From positions 1-17,427 of the forward strand of contig CAYRDM010000013.1 in assembly GCA_964423175.1 (NCBI GenBank): a stretch of DNA of 17,427 bases, in the 5' to 3' direction. The notes beneath the pieces were generated by a model. That model saw nothing but the letters and a program-made list of their open reading frames with translations. It was not told where the DNA came from and made no database searches. The first letter of the stretch is position 1. Each line of letters opens with the position of its first letter. This DNA is from JBGQJN01 sp964423175. GTDB lineage: Bacteria > Patescibacteriota > Minisyncoccia > 2-02-FULL-40-12 > IGHO2-01-FULL-4-A. Made by a program: the position numbers and the translations under genes. Below, piece by piece: positions 5,621 to 13,131 of the stretch.

Positions 5621-6886
5621 TCAGTCATTTTTAGAAAAAACTCTAACTTCTTCGAAAAAAAATTTTAAGGCTTTAAAAAATGGCAACACAGATAAAAAAT
5701 ATCTTAAATCTATTAGTTCCCTCAATACATAACCCATAAAACCAGAAACGCTCCTCTCCCCTACATGGGCCACGGCATATTTACCGCCAACAGGAGCAAC
5801 CCAAGACCCATAATTTGCTTTATATTTTTTGAGGTGCGGTTCTTTTTTAGAAGACTTTATCTGTCTCGTTATGTTTTCGGCAACCAGTCTCCCCTGCTCT
5901 ATGGCAGGTAGCGCCATTTGCGGAACTGGTTTTTGGTTTTTTTGATCAATAAAAATATTATTATCTCCGATTGCAAAAACATTTTGTTGATTTTTAACTT
6001 GTAAAAAATCATTAACCATAATTCTAGAGCGTTCATCTACTTCCAAACCAGCTACGTTAGCAAACAATTCCACGGCCTTAACTCCCCCCGACCAAACGAT
6101 AACATCACCCTTCAAAATATTTCCGCCTTTCAACTTAATAAAATCGGGGCCGACTTCTTCTACGGCTGAATTCAAAATAATTTGAATGCCTAGTCTCTTT
6201 AATCTTTTTTCTATCGTTGCCCTCTCTTGCCCTGAAATCATCGGTAAAATCATCTGTCCTGCCTCTATTACTGTCACTGCTGTACAATTTTTATCAAAAA
6301 CTGAGTGCCTATGAGCAATGTGAACGGTGCATTTTGCAAGCTCTGCGGCAAGTTCTACTCCATTGAAACCAGCTCCACATATCAAAATATTAATTGGCAA
6401 TGTTCTTTTTTTCTGGCTCGCCTCAATGTACAGCTGCTCCAGCTTGTCATTGAGCATTAGAGCGTCTTCTATCATTTTAAATTTGTAAGCATATTCTTGA
6501 GCTCCTGGGATACCAAAAGTAGTAGTTGTTGAACCCAGAGCCAAGACTAAATAATCGAACTCAATCGTTGCGCCATTATTAGTAATCACGTGTCTCAAAG
6601 GAATATCTATATGTCTTACTTCGGCCTGAATTAGTTTTATTTTTTTACCTTCAAAAATTTCACTATAAGGGATCGAGATCGTGCCTTTTAGCTTTAAATG
6701 GAAGGGATGCTCATGATCCATGCCATACACAGAGGCGACCTCGTAAAGAGCCGGGTGGAATAATTGGCTATCGCTCCTATCCAGCAAACAAATTTCTACG
6801 TCTTTATTGCCAATCAATTTTTGAGACAAATCTAAAGCCGCCCTAACACCACCGAAACCTCCACCGAGTATTAACACCCTGGTCAT
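5621..6886 (-). CDS. Type II NADH dehydrogenase-like FAD oxidoreductase
   Basis: A 421-residue two-dinucleotide-binding flavoprotein of NDH-2 length. Seen: the FAD motif GGGFGG at 8-13, LALGST at 115-120, a second Rossmann motif ICGAGFNGVELAAEL at 169-183 for NADH with Glu178, and VFAIGDN at 303-309 closing the FAD site. The C-terminal region (about 383-415: GYVLRELIDLRYFLSVLPFF) is hydrophobic and amphipathic, as expected of the membrane-docking helices. The enzyme oxidises NADH and reduces membrane quinone without pumping protons. An oddity: the quinone-site motif, normally AQxxxQ, reads ALPAIEQ at 325-331, so both motif glutamines seem replaced. The gene starts leaderless six bases after a TGT-TATAAT. 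No oxidase or quinone synthesis gene is in the window. A sulfide:quinone or other NDH-2 relative cannot be fully excluded. Confidence 0.88.
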   Translation of the reverse strand: MTRVLILGGGFGGVRAALDLSQKLIGNKDVEICLLDRSDSQLFHPALYEVASVYGMDHEHPFHLKLKGTISIPYSEIFEGKKIKLIQAEVRHIDIPLRHVITNNGATIEFDYLVLALGSTTTTFGIPGAQEYAYKFKMIEDALMLNDKLEQLYIEASQKKRTLPINILICGAGFNGVELAAELAKCTVHIAHRHSVFDKNCTAVTVIEAGQMILPMISGQERATIEKRLKRLGIQIILNSAVEEVGPDFIKLKGGNILKGDVIVWSGGVKAVELFANVAGLEVDERSRIMVNDFLQVKNQQNVFAIGDNNIFIDQKNQKPVPQMALPAIEQGRLVAENITRQIKSSKKEPHLKKYKANYGSWVAPVGGKYAVAHVGERSVSGFMGYVLRELIDLRYFLSVLPFFKALKFFFEEVRVFSKND

Positions 6887-6892
6887 TAGATC

Positions 6893-6901
6893 ATTATAAC
6901 A
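6893..6901 (-). promoter_or_regulatory. Extended -10 promoter, leaderless start of the NADH dehydrogenase gene
   Basis: TGT-TATAAT on the minus strand with a perfect hexamer (6898-6893), six bases before the ATG at 6886. The -35 position falls in the T-run of the terminator upstream and is weak. Confidence 0.65.
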
Positions 6902-6910
6902 ATCCTGTTT

Positions 6911-6937
6911 CCAAAATAAAACCGAGCCAAGCTCGGT
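6911..6937 (-). terminator. Terminator of the 118-residue gene
   Basis: Stem ACCGAGC / GCTCGGT (6921-6927 and 6931-6937) with a three-base loop, followed on the minus strand by TTTTATTTT. It ends 19 bases after the stop of the upstream gene and just before the next promoter. Confidence 0.8.
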
Positions 6938-6955
6938 ATAACAACTGTTTACTAT

Positions 6956-7312
6956 TTAATTAGGACCAGTAAAAAAAACTTCTTTTTTGGGTTCATGGCT
7001 AAGCCAAAGGGTAATTTGCCCGCTTACATCAGTTTCCGGAACATAACTTAGAACTTTCAGTCCTTTGTCTTTTTCAAATTCTTCTATAAGTTTCAATAAA
7101 TCGGAAACATACCAGTCCTCTTTGACTTCAATAAATATGCAAGACCTATCGCCAACGCTCGTAGCTTTTTTGGCGTCATATTTAATAGTTTGGGTTACTT
7201 CTTCCTTAACTTCCGTTTCATCTTCTGTTTCGGTTGAATCAGAAGGCGCTGAATCTTCTTCGTAGTTTTTTATTATCATCCCAACTAGTACACCCACAAC
7301 AAACCAAAGCAT
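6956..7312 (-). CDS. Unrecognised membrane-anchored protein, 118 residues
   Basis: Residues 1-14 (MLWFVVGVLVGMII) form an N-terminal membrane helix with almost no preceding residues. An acidic linker of Asp, Glu, Ser and Thr follows (about 18-40), then a soluble domain of some 75 residues with alternating strands and one helix: CIFIEVKEDWYVSDLLKLIEEF, then VLSYVP and ITLWLSHEP. The single-helix anchor plus acidic linker is a common design of CPR surface or membrane-tethered proteins. No family is recognised. The ATG at 7312 is supported by an AGGAG site at 7320-7324, seven bases away. A possible promoter lies at 7348-7376 and the terminator at 6911-6937, so it may form its own unit between the M23 peptidase and the NADH dehydrogenase genes. 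Confidence 0.75.
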   Translation of the reverse strand: MLWFVVGVLVGMIIKNYEEDSAPSDSTETEDETEVKEEVTQTIKYDAKKATSVGDRSCIFIEVKEDWYVSDLLKLIEEFEKDKGLKVLSYVPETDVSGQITLWLSHEPKKEVFFTGPN

Positions 7313-7347
7313 TTTCGGACTCCTATTTTTAATACGAACTAAGTCAC

Positions 7348-7376
7348 AAAATAGACTATTTTCTATAGATAGTCAA
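7348..7376 (-). promoter_or_regulatory. Possible promoter of the 118-residue gene, overlapping a hairpin
   Basis: Minus strand: TTGACT (7376-7371), 17 bases, TATTTT (7353-7348). The same stretch forms a GACTAT / ATAGTC hairpin (7354-7359 and 7369-7374) followed by TATTTT that could instead be a weak terminator of the M23 gene, whose stop lies inside it. I cannot tell which function is real. Confidence 0.35.
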
Positions 7377-8643
7377 GCGGGTTAAACGAGCCCTCGAAAT
7401 AATTAAAATATAATTGACCGTTCTTTTCATTTATATAGGTGAAAAAATCTTTATAAATACTCAGGTGCAAGTGCGAACCTGTGGCATTACCGGTTGATCC
7501 CTCATAACCAATTATTGATGATGAGGAGACTACTGTGCCATTTACAAGACCAGAGGGCTGACGCATATGTCCATAAATGCTTACTATTGAATGCTCATGT
7601 TTTATGGCTACCCAATTTCCGAAACCGTTATTAAACCCACTGGCCAATATAATCCCGTCTGCTATGGGTCTTATGCCTGTGCCAGCGCCAGCCACAAGAT
7701 CTATGCCATTGTGCGGTGCGCCACCGTAGGCTCCCCTTTTAGCATATGCGGTGTAGCCATAACCTTGAGTCATATAAAAATCATCATACGGCCAGCTAAA
7801 AATTTTTGTTCCTTTTGGCGGCACATAATCTGCCGTTACATGAACTATAAATGAGCCGTTTTTCAAGGCCTCATTTTCAAGATTTTTCAACTCATTGAAG
7901 AAGTCTTCTTTTTTCTTTTCAACATCATCCAAAAGCTGTTGGTACCTCACCTCTTGTCCTTTGGTCTGTACCAATAGATAATCTTTGTTGGATTTACTAC
8001 CGCTCAGAGAAATTTGCTGAGTAATCTGTTTTTTGTTTAGACTCTCGAGATCCGTCTTTTTGAAATCAAGATCTTTTTTGTCCTGTTCTAAATTTTCTTT
8101 TTGGGTTTTAAGCTCTGACAACAATCCCAAAAGTTTGTTATTAAAATCCTCATTCTGTTTTGCTTGATTTGCAAAATCTGAAAGCCTGGAATTCTCCAAA
8201 ACAACCGCCAAAAGACTCTTCTGGTCTCTCTCATATGATAGGGAGATAAGCTCCCCTATCGCCTGCTGTTTAAATTTTATTTTCTCGAGAGCATCTGCAA
8301 TTTCTTTTTCTAGATTTCCTATCTCTAACCTTGTATAGCTTATCCGGCTTGTAGTAATTGAGATTCGCAGTTGCAGTTGATTTATTTGGCTGTTGAGGAT
8401 ATCTATTTGGCGCTTTAAAGTGTCCGCCTCCTTTTGTTTTTGAGTAATAGTTCCCTTGTATTGATCGGCTTGTTTGGTAAGCGCATCTATCTGCTTGCGA
8501 AGATCCAAAATCTTCTGGCTTGCATCATCCAAAGCATATGTAATACCAGATGTCCTTAAGAAAAGTATCAAAACAAAAACCAAGAAAATGGCACATGATA
8601 AAACTTGACTTAATCTTGATATTTTGTTAATATTTTTTGACAT
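7363..8643 (-). CDS. M23 family peptidase with long coiled coil (EnvC-like murein hydrolase)
   Basis: A 426-residue exported protein. Residues 14-36 are a signal anchor. Residues about 40-262 form a long coiled coil rich in Leu, Lys, Glu and Gln. The LytM domain covers about 280-426. Its zinc and catalytic residues are all present: His311 and Asp315 in HNGID, His359 in YGHM, and His391 and His393 in HLHLS. EnvC and NlpD, by contrast, lack these ligands and only activate amidases, so this protein is likely an active peptidoglycan endopeptidase whose coiled coil positions or restrains it. In other bacteria such coiled-coil proteins work with FtsEX at division, but no ftsE or ftsX is in the window. 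The start at 8643 has an AAAGGA three bases upstream, rather close. It is 25 bases from the divergent start at 8669. Confidence 0.93.
   Translation of the reverse strand: MSKNINKISRLSQVLSCAIFLVFVLILFLRTSGITYALDDASQKILDLRKQIDALTKQADQYKGTITQKQKEADTLKRQIDILNSQINQLQLRISITTSRISYTRLEIGNLEKEIADALEKIKFKQQAIGELISLSYERDQKSLLAVVLENSRLSDFANQAKQNEDFNNKLLGLLSELKTQKENLEQDKKDLDFKKTDLESLNKKQITQQISLSGSKSNKDYLLVQTKGQEVRYQQLLDDVEKKKEDFFNELKNLENEALKNGSFIVHVTADYVPPKGTKIFSWPYDDFYMTQGYGYTAYAKRGAYGGAPHNGIDLVAGAGTGIRPIADGIILASGFNNGFGNWVAIKHEHSIVSIYGHMRQPSGLVNGTVVSSSSIIGYEGSTGNATGSHLHLSIYKDFFTYINEKNGQLYFNYFEGSFNPLDYL
8605..8633 (+). promoter_or_regulatory. Promoter of the 127-residue gene, inside the M23 gene
   Basis: TTGACT (8605-8610), a 17-base spacer ending TGT, then TAATAT (8628-8633). 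It overlaps the first codons of the divergent M23 gene. The predicted start near 8640 gives a 29-base leader containing the AGGAG site. Confidence 0.6.
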
Positions 8644-8668
8644 TAGTCCTTTGAGATAGGAGACAAAA

Positions 8669-9052
8669 ATGGCTGGAAGAATCGAAGGCAGATATCTGCT
8701 AAGTCATATCATCGTCCAGGGCATGGAATTAATGCTTATAACTTTGGACAACAGTTCTCAAATAAATGTCCCGATGTTTGCTAATGAACATATAAAATTT
8801 TGGGTTGACCTACAATCTGAAATTGAAAAAGAATTAAATGTTGTGGTTATTTCCATGACACCAATGCCAAACTCTCGCATCGCCAGCGACTCCTTGCGTG
8901 GAACCACGACTATGCATATAGTCCACAAGCCCCACTCCTTGAGTGAGTTTGAACTTCTTAGCAAAGAAGAACAGGTGGAAGCTTTACGCAGGATCCACAA
9001 TCTACCTTCCAGACCGAACCAAGATGTCTCCCGAGTATGTGGCAAGAAATAA
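8669..9052 (+). CDS. Unrecognised soluble protein, 127 residues
   Basis: No family is recognised. The protein has no signal peptide or membrane helix. It has a basic start (MAGRIEGRYLL), alternating hydrophobic strands (LMLITLD, VVVISMTPMP), a central helix IKFWVDLQSEIEKELN, and a C-terminal helix LLSKEEQVEALRRIHNL followed by a basic, flexible tail. The strand-helix alternation suggests a small alpha/beta domain. Start choice is supported by AGGAG at 8658-8662, six bases before the ATG, and by the promoter at 8605-8633. It is divergent from the M23 peptidase and ends 13 bases before the convergent gltX stop. I see no hairpin terminator in that gap, so its transcript may run into gltX as antisense. 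Confidence 0.75.
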   Translation: MAGRIEGRYLLSHIIVQGMELMLITLDNSSQINVPMFANEHIKFWVDLQSEIEKELNVVVISMTPMPNSRIASDSLRGTTTMHIVHKPHSLSEFELLSKEEQVEALRRIHNLPSRPNQDVSRVCGKK

Positions 9053-9065
9053 TAACAGCCAAAAC

Positions 9066-10487
9066 CTACCCCAATTTTGTTAAAGCACTTTTAACCCTAC
9101 TAAGGGTTTTTTCTTTACCTAAAATCAGTGCGATATCTACAGGATCGGGCGAAGCCTTTTCACCGCTCAAAGCGACTCTCAGAGGCCAATAAACCAGTCC
9201 CCTATCCTGGAGTGTCTTCCCTATTTCGTCTAATTTTGACCTCAAGATATCTGAACTATCAGTTCCGACTTTGTCTATAGCGTCTATTGATAAGCTTAGA
9301 GAATTCTTTATTTCATCACTTGTCCTAGATTTCCAATTCAACAAATCAACTGAATATTCTGGGTCTTCAAAAAAGAAATGAAATTCTTTGATTTGCTCCA
9401 AAAACTCGAGGCGCTCTCTTAATAATGGCGCAATTTTCTCAAGTAATTTCACGCTGACATTTTCTAAATTCTTAACATAATCAGTCTCGGAAACTAATCT
9501 CGCCAAATCTTGGTCGCCTTGTTTTTTGATGTATTGGGAATTAACCCAATTTAATTTTTTAATATCGAAAATTGCACCAGATTTATGCACCTTGTTTAAC
9601 TCAAATTGTGAAGCTATGTCATCAATCGGAATTATATCACTCGGAAAACCTTCGGGCGTCCAACCAAGCAAAGACAAAAAATTTACTAGTGCGTCTGGAA
9701 GATAGCCAATCTTCTTGTATTCCTCGACTGACGTAGCCGCATGCCGTTTAGAAAGTTTGGATTTATCGGGTCCCAATATTAAAGGCAGGTGTGCGAATGC
9801 TGGACCTTCTATATCCAAAGCTTCCTGAATCAAAATTTGTTTGGGCGTATTGGCGATATGATCTTCCCCGCGTATCACATGAGTTATATCCATTTCGTAG
9901 TCGTCGACAACTACGGCGAGATTATACAGAGGCGTATTGAGATCCTTGGCTATGCTTATATCTCCCAGTAATCCCTCTTCAAAATCTATATCTCCCCTCA
10001 CGACATCCTTAAATTTTATTTTTCTTTTTGAATTTTCATCGATGGCAAGTCTTATTATTCCGCCCGGGTTTGATCTAGCCGCTTCAGATCCCTTTTTAAA
10101 TTCACAAACATGCCGAGGGGTAGCCTTATTTGCCATCTGATCTTCTCTTTCTTCCTCCAGTTCCTCTTCGCTATGGTAACAATAAAAAGCCTTTTTATTT
10201 TCTAAAAGTTTTTGTATATATTTGTTATAAATTTTGATTCTGTCGCTTTGTCTATAAAACTCGTCCCATTTTAAACCAAGCCATTCGAGACCGGAAATGA
10301 TATCTTTCTCAAAGCGCTCCTCGGAGCGTTGAATATCAGTATCTTCTATCCTCAAAATAAATTTACCACCCATGTGTTTTGCGTAAAGCCAATTAAAAAG
10401 AGCCGTTCTGGCGGTACCGATATGTAGATAGCCAGTTGGACTTGGAGCTATACGAACCCTGACCTCTTCTTTTTTATCTTGAGTCAT
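9066..10487 (-). CDS. gltX: Glutamyl-tRNA synthetase
   Basis: A 473-residue class I synthetase of normal length that charges tRNA with glutamate. The HIGH-type motif is HIGTAR at 22-27 within APSPTGYLHIG. The KMSKS-type motif is KLSKR at 244-248, preceded by LPLILGPDKS. The tRNA-contact segment GWTPEG and the alpha-helical anticodon-binding C-terminus are present. An oddity: where E. coli GluRS binds zinc with a C-x-C / C-x-H cluster, this protein has Cys103-x-His105 and His126-x-Cys128, which may be a rearranged zinc site. In many bacteria lacking GlnRS this enzyme also loads tRNA-Gln for amidation; the window does not show whether that applies here. Its start is leaderless, six bases after TGC-TAGAAT, and is back to back with the priA promoter. 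Confidence 0.97.
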   Translation of the reverse strand: MTQDKKEEVRVRIAPSPTGYLHIGTARTALFNWLYAKHMGGKFILRIEDTDIQRSEERFEKDIISGLEWLGLKWDEFYRQSDRIKIYNKYIQKLLENKKAFYCYHSEEELEEEREDQMANKATPRHVCEFKKGSEAARSNPGGIIRLAIDENSKRKIKFKDVVRGDIDFEEGLLGDISIAKDLNTPLYNLAVVVDDYEMDITHVIRGEDHIANTPKQILIQEALDIEGPAFAHLPLILGPDKSKLSKRHAATSVEEYKKIGYLPDALVNFLSLLGWTPEGFPSDIIPIDDIASQFELNKVHKSGAIFDIKKLNWVNSQYIKKQGDQDLARLVSETDYVKNLENVSVKLLEKIAPLLRERLEFLEQIKEFHFFFEDPEYSVDLLNWKSRTSDEIKNSLSLSIDAIDKVGTDSSDILRSKLDEIGKTLQDRGLVYWPLRVALSGEKASPDPVDIALILGKEKTLSRVKSALTKLG

Positions 10488-10493
10488 AAACCC

Positions 10494-10502
10494 ATTCTAG
10501 CA
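10494..10502 (-). promoter_or_regulatory. Extended -10 promoter, leaderless start of gltX
   Basis: Minus strand TGC-TAGAAT (hexamer 10499-10494, five of six consensus positions), then six bases to the ATG at 10487. The -35 position (TGTTTT) is weak. Confidence 0.65.
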
Positions 10503-10511
10503 AAAATATTA

Positions 10512-10540
10512 TTGAAAAAACAGAACAATAGCCCTATGCT
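10512..10540 (+). promoter_or_regulatory. Leaderless promoter of priA
   Basis: TTGAAA (10512-10517), exactly 17 bases, TATGCT (10535-10540), then six bases to the ATG at 10547. There is no ribosome binding site. It shares a 59-base gap with the divergent gltX promoter. Confidence 0.7.
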
Positions 10541-10546
10541 AGTTAG

Positions 10547-12454
10547 ATGTACATCATCGATCTGATACCACTGGCATTCATACCCCGAAACCAAGCCCAA
10601 ATCCTAAGCTATTTTCACAATCATATTTTAGAGAGAGGCTCCGTGGTAGAAGTCGAAATTGGCCATCGAAAAGTGACCGGGATAGTCATTTCTTCTGACC
10701 CGATAAAAAGTCGAAAACTAATCTTTAAAAAGAGCGTCGACTTCAAACTAAAAAACATTTCTGAGATTATTGATCCCCTGCCCAAGGTTTTTGATTGGCA
10801 GTTTTATATGTCAGAGGCAATGTCTTCGCACTATTATGCTCCTCTCGGCATATGTCTCAAAACAATCCTGCCACCCTTTTTTACAAAAAAATATTATAAG
10901 CCAGAAAAAGAGACCGCAACCATCGACCCTGTTGCAAAAAACGTAGATAGTTCTTTTATTATTTCTGATTTTCAAAATAGTATTTTGAAATATGAAAAAG
11001 AGATCAAAAAAACAATCTCTGCGGGACAACAGGTTTTTCTAATGGTTGCCGAAAACACAGTTGCAGAATATCTACGCAAAGACCTGGCAAATCTAAACCC
11101 AACACTTATCTCGAGTGAAACTAAAGACAAAGAATATCATGAATTTTGGCGAGAAATCTCAAGGGGTAATATAAAACTAGTCATAGGCACGAGAGTCGGA
11201 CTCTTCCTACCGTTCTCAGATCTCGGTCTCATTATAGTAGATGACGAATCAAACGATTTTTACAAATCAGATATGTCGCCGAGATATAATGCAGCGGATT
11301 TTGCACATGAAATCGCCAAAATTCACTCTGCTAAAATAATATTCTCCTCTTCTGTGCCTCGTTTAGAAACCCTCAAATCTCTTCAACCAGAACTAACAAA
11401 CACAAAAAATCAGAATACAAAAACAATCAGCATGTTCAGTGAGGTAAAAGCAGGAAACTTTTCAATCTTCAGCAGAGACCTTAAAGAACAATTGCTCAAA
11501 AACATATCTGAAGAAAAAAATTCTATTATCTACATTCCCCGCCGAGGACACTCAAACTTAATCTTATGCCAATCCTGCAGCAATACTATCAAATGCCCCA
11601 ACTGCAGCACCTCCCTTGTGCCACATTCTCAAATTAACCCTAACAACCACCAGGAAATAAATTTGTCATGCCACCGCTGCGGTCATAAAGAAACACAGCC
11701 CAAACAATGCCCATACTGCAAAAGCTACAAAATTAAAGCGACAGGTGTAGGCATACAAAAAGTAATCGAAGAACTTAAAAAAATACCAAACAGCAGACAA
11801 TTTAAAACTCTTCAACTGGATAGTGATACCTCGGAAAATAAAAATAAAAAAGAAGTAGAAATCTTAGAAGAATTTAAGGTAAACAGGCCGTCAATTCTTG
11901 TTACAACGCAAATTATTTTTAGCCACGCCAAATCCTTGCCCAAAACCCCATTAATTGGCATAATTAATGCCGATGCCCTTATAAATATCCCTGATTTTAG
12001 AGCAGAAGAATCACTTTTCAGACAAATATATACTCTAGGCACAATGACAGAAAGACTGATAATCCAGACGCACAATCCGGATGACCAAGCAATAAAATTT
12101 GCTGCCCAAGGAGACTTGTCTGGTTTCTTAAGCCGAGAACTTGAGCATAGAGAAGATTTTAACTATCCCCCATTTAGTCAGCTAGTAAAATTGACTTTCA
12201 AACATCCCAATCCGATAAAAGCCAGAAACGAAACTAATATTTTATCTAGTAAGTTCAGAGCCATACTTTCGCAAAATAAAAATATCGAAATAGACATGAT
12301 TGGCCCAAGTTCTGGTTTTATAAGCAGAGAACGAGGCCAAAACATATGGAACATTGTTTTAAAAATTAAAAACCCTGGCGAAAACCGAAACGAACTATTA
12401 AAATATGTTCCTAACGGCTGGACAGTAGATGTAGATCCAAGAAATATTATTTAA
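10547..12454 (+). CDS. priA: PriA-like primosomal protein with degenerate helicase motifs
   Basis: A 635-residue protein. The PriA architecture is clear: an N-terminal DNA-binding domain (about 1-110), a first helicase-like lobe, the zinc region with all eight cysteines (C341, C344, C350, C353, C375, C378, C388, C391), a second lobe, and the C-terminal YPPFSQL block at 540-546. The ATPase signatures are lost. The GVTGSGKT Walker A is absent from the expected place (about 140-150). DEEH reads DDES at 232-235. The GTQM..KG motif reads TTQIIFSH at 453-460, and the QVAGRAGR motif VI is gone at about 493-502. Yet PRYNAADFA and IPDFRAEESLF remain, so the fold is under selection. Similar helicase-less PriA proteins are known in Actinobacteria and Deinococcus. 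It probably recognises stalled forks and recruits partners without unwinding. It leads a priA-def-fmt cluster. Confidence 0.9.
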   Translation: MYIIDLIPLAFIPRNQAQILSYFHNHILERGSVVEVEIGHRKVTGIVISSDPIKSRKLIFKKSVDFKLKNISEIIDPLPKVFDWQFYMSEAMSSHYYAPLGICLKTILPPFFTKKYYKPEKETATIDPVAKNVDSSFIISDFQNSILKYEKEIKKTISAGQQVFLMVAENTVAEYLRKDLANLNPTLISSETKDKEYHEFWREISRGNIKLVIGTRVGLFLPFSDLGLIIVDDESNDFYKSDMSPRYNAADFAHEIAKIHSAKIIFSSSVPRLETLKSLQPELTNTKNQNTKTISMFSEVKAGNFSIFSRDLKEQLLKNISEEKNSIIYIPRRGHSNLILCQSCSNTIKCPNCSTSLVPHSQINPNNHQEINLSCHRCGHKETQPKQCPYCKSYKIKATGVGIQKVIEELKKIPNSRQFKTLQLDSDTSENKNKKEVEILEEFKVNRPSILVTTQIIFSHAKSLPKTPLIGIINADALINIPDFRAEESLFRQIYTLGTMTERLIIQTHNPDDQAIKFAAQGDLSGFLSRELEHREDFNYPPFSQLVKLTFKHPNPIKARNETNILSSKFRAILSQNKNIEIDMIGPSSGFISRERGQNIWNIVLKIKNPGENRNELLKYVPNGWTVDVDPRNII

Positions 12455-12462
12455 AATCAACA

Positions 12463-12915
12463 ATGCAAATAACAAAAGATCCGGATAAATTACTGCACAA
12501 AAAATTAAAAGAAGTTAAGGAAATAAATGAGGAGATTAAGTCTCTTATTTTAAAAATGAAGGAAACAATGATTCAAGCGCAGGGGGTAGGTTTGGCAGGA
12601 AATCAGGCCGGACATGACTTACAAATATTTGTCATCGACAAAAAACTTGCCGAAGAAAATGGCGTGCCAGATGCATACATAAACCCCGAGATCACAGAAT
12701 TCTCAAAAGACTTAAATGAAATGGAAGAAGGATGCTTGAGTCTGCCAGAATATTGGGCGCAAATTAGACGTTCCAAAAAAATAAAACTCAAAGCGTTAGA
12801 TCAAAACGGCAAAAAAATTAAAATAAAAGCACGAGGATTTCTCGCGCGGGTCTTGCAACACGAATTCGATCATTTGCAAGGCATACTGATTAAAAGTAAG
12901 GATTCGAACAAATAA
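12463..12915 (+). CDS. def: Peptide deformylase
   Basis: A 150-residue metalloenzyme that removes the formyl group from the initiator methionine of new proteins. The three family motifs are present: GVGLAGNQ at 41-48 (the usual GxGLAAxQ, with the second Ala as Gly), EGCLSLP at 89-95 with metal ligand Cys91, and HEFDH at 133-137 with His133, His137 and catalytic Glu134. The C-terminus ends soon after the third motif, so the protein is of the short form without a long C-terminal helix. The gene starts eight bases after the priA stop and has no promoter of its own, so it depends on priA transcription. It is functionally paired with fmt, which lies 216 bases downstream instead of directly adjacent. 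Confidence 0.96.
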   Translation: MQITKDPDKLLHKKLKEVKEINEEIKSLILKMKETMIQAQGVGLAGNQAGHDLQIFVIDKKLAEENGVPDAYINPEITEFSKDLNEMEEGCLSLPEYWAQIRRSKKIKLKALDQNGKKIKIKARGFLARVLQHEFDHLQGILIKSKDSNK

Positions 12916-12919
12916 ACCC

Positions 12920-13078
12920 TCAGAAACTTCCACAAAATATACCAGCAACAAATGCCGGAAGACTATACCAAAATCTGTTACTGCGACTGGGAGGCTTTGA
13001 ACCCATCACCAGATCAACAATAATATCCCCGGCTATCCAAATAAATCCAGATAAAATGCCGATAAAAATCGAATGCAT
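12920..13078 (-). CDS. Probable small two-helix membrane protein, 52 residues
   Basis: The 216-base gap between def and fmt holds a minus-strand frame of 52 residues. It starts M-H-S-I-F and has two hydrophobic segments, about residues 4-25 (IFIGILSGFIWIAGDIIVDL) and 38-52 (YSLPAFVAGIFCGSF), joined by a basic turn GSKPPSRSNR. An AGGAG ribosome binding site lies at 13088-13092, nine bases before the ATG. A TATAAT is at 13098-13093, but it is so close that a transcript from it would begin after the AGGAG. A TATATT near 13111 on the same strand is a better fit to a ribosome-bound leader. Composition and arrangement argue for a real gene, but no homologue is recognised. It resembles the 49-residue protein at 2877 in design only, not in sequence. 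Confidence 0.5.
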   Translation of the reverse strand: MHSIFIGILSGFIWIAGDIIVDLVMGSKPPSRSNRFWYSLPAFVAGIFCGSF

Positions 13079-13131
13079 ATGCGAAGTCTCCTATTATAAA
13101 GAACATCCCAAATATACAAACCCGGCACGAA

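Noticed and set aside
12953..13024. Plus-strand 23-codon frame between def and fmt
   Set aside because: Too short, no ribosome binding site, and it conflicts with the better minus-strand membrane-protein frame.
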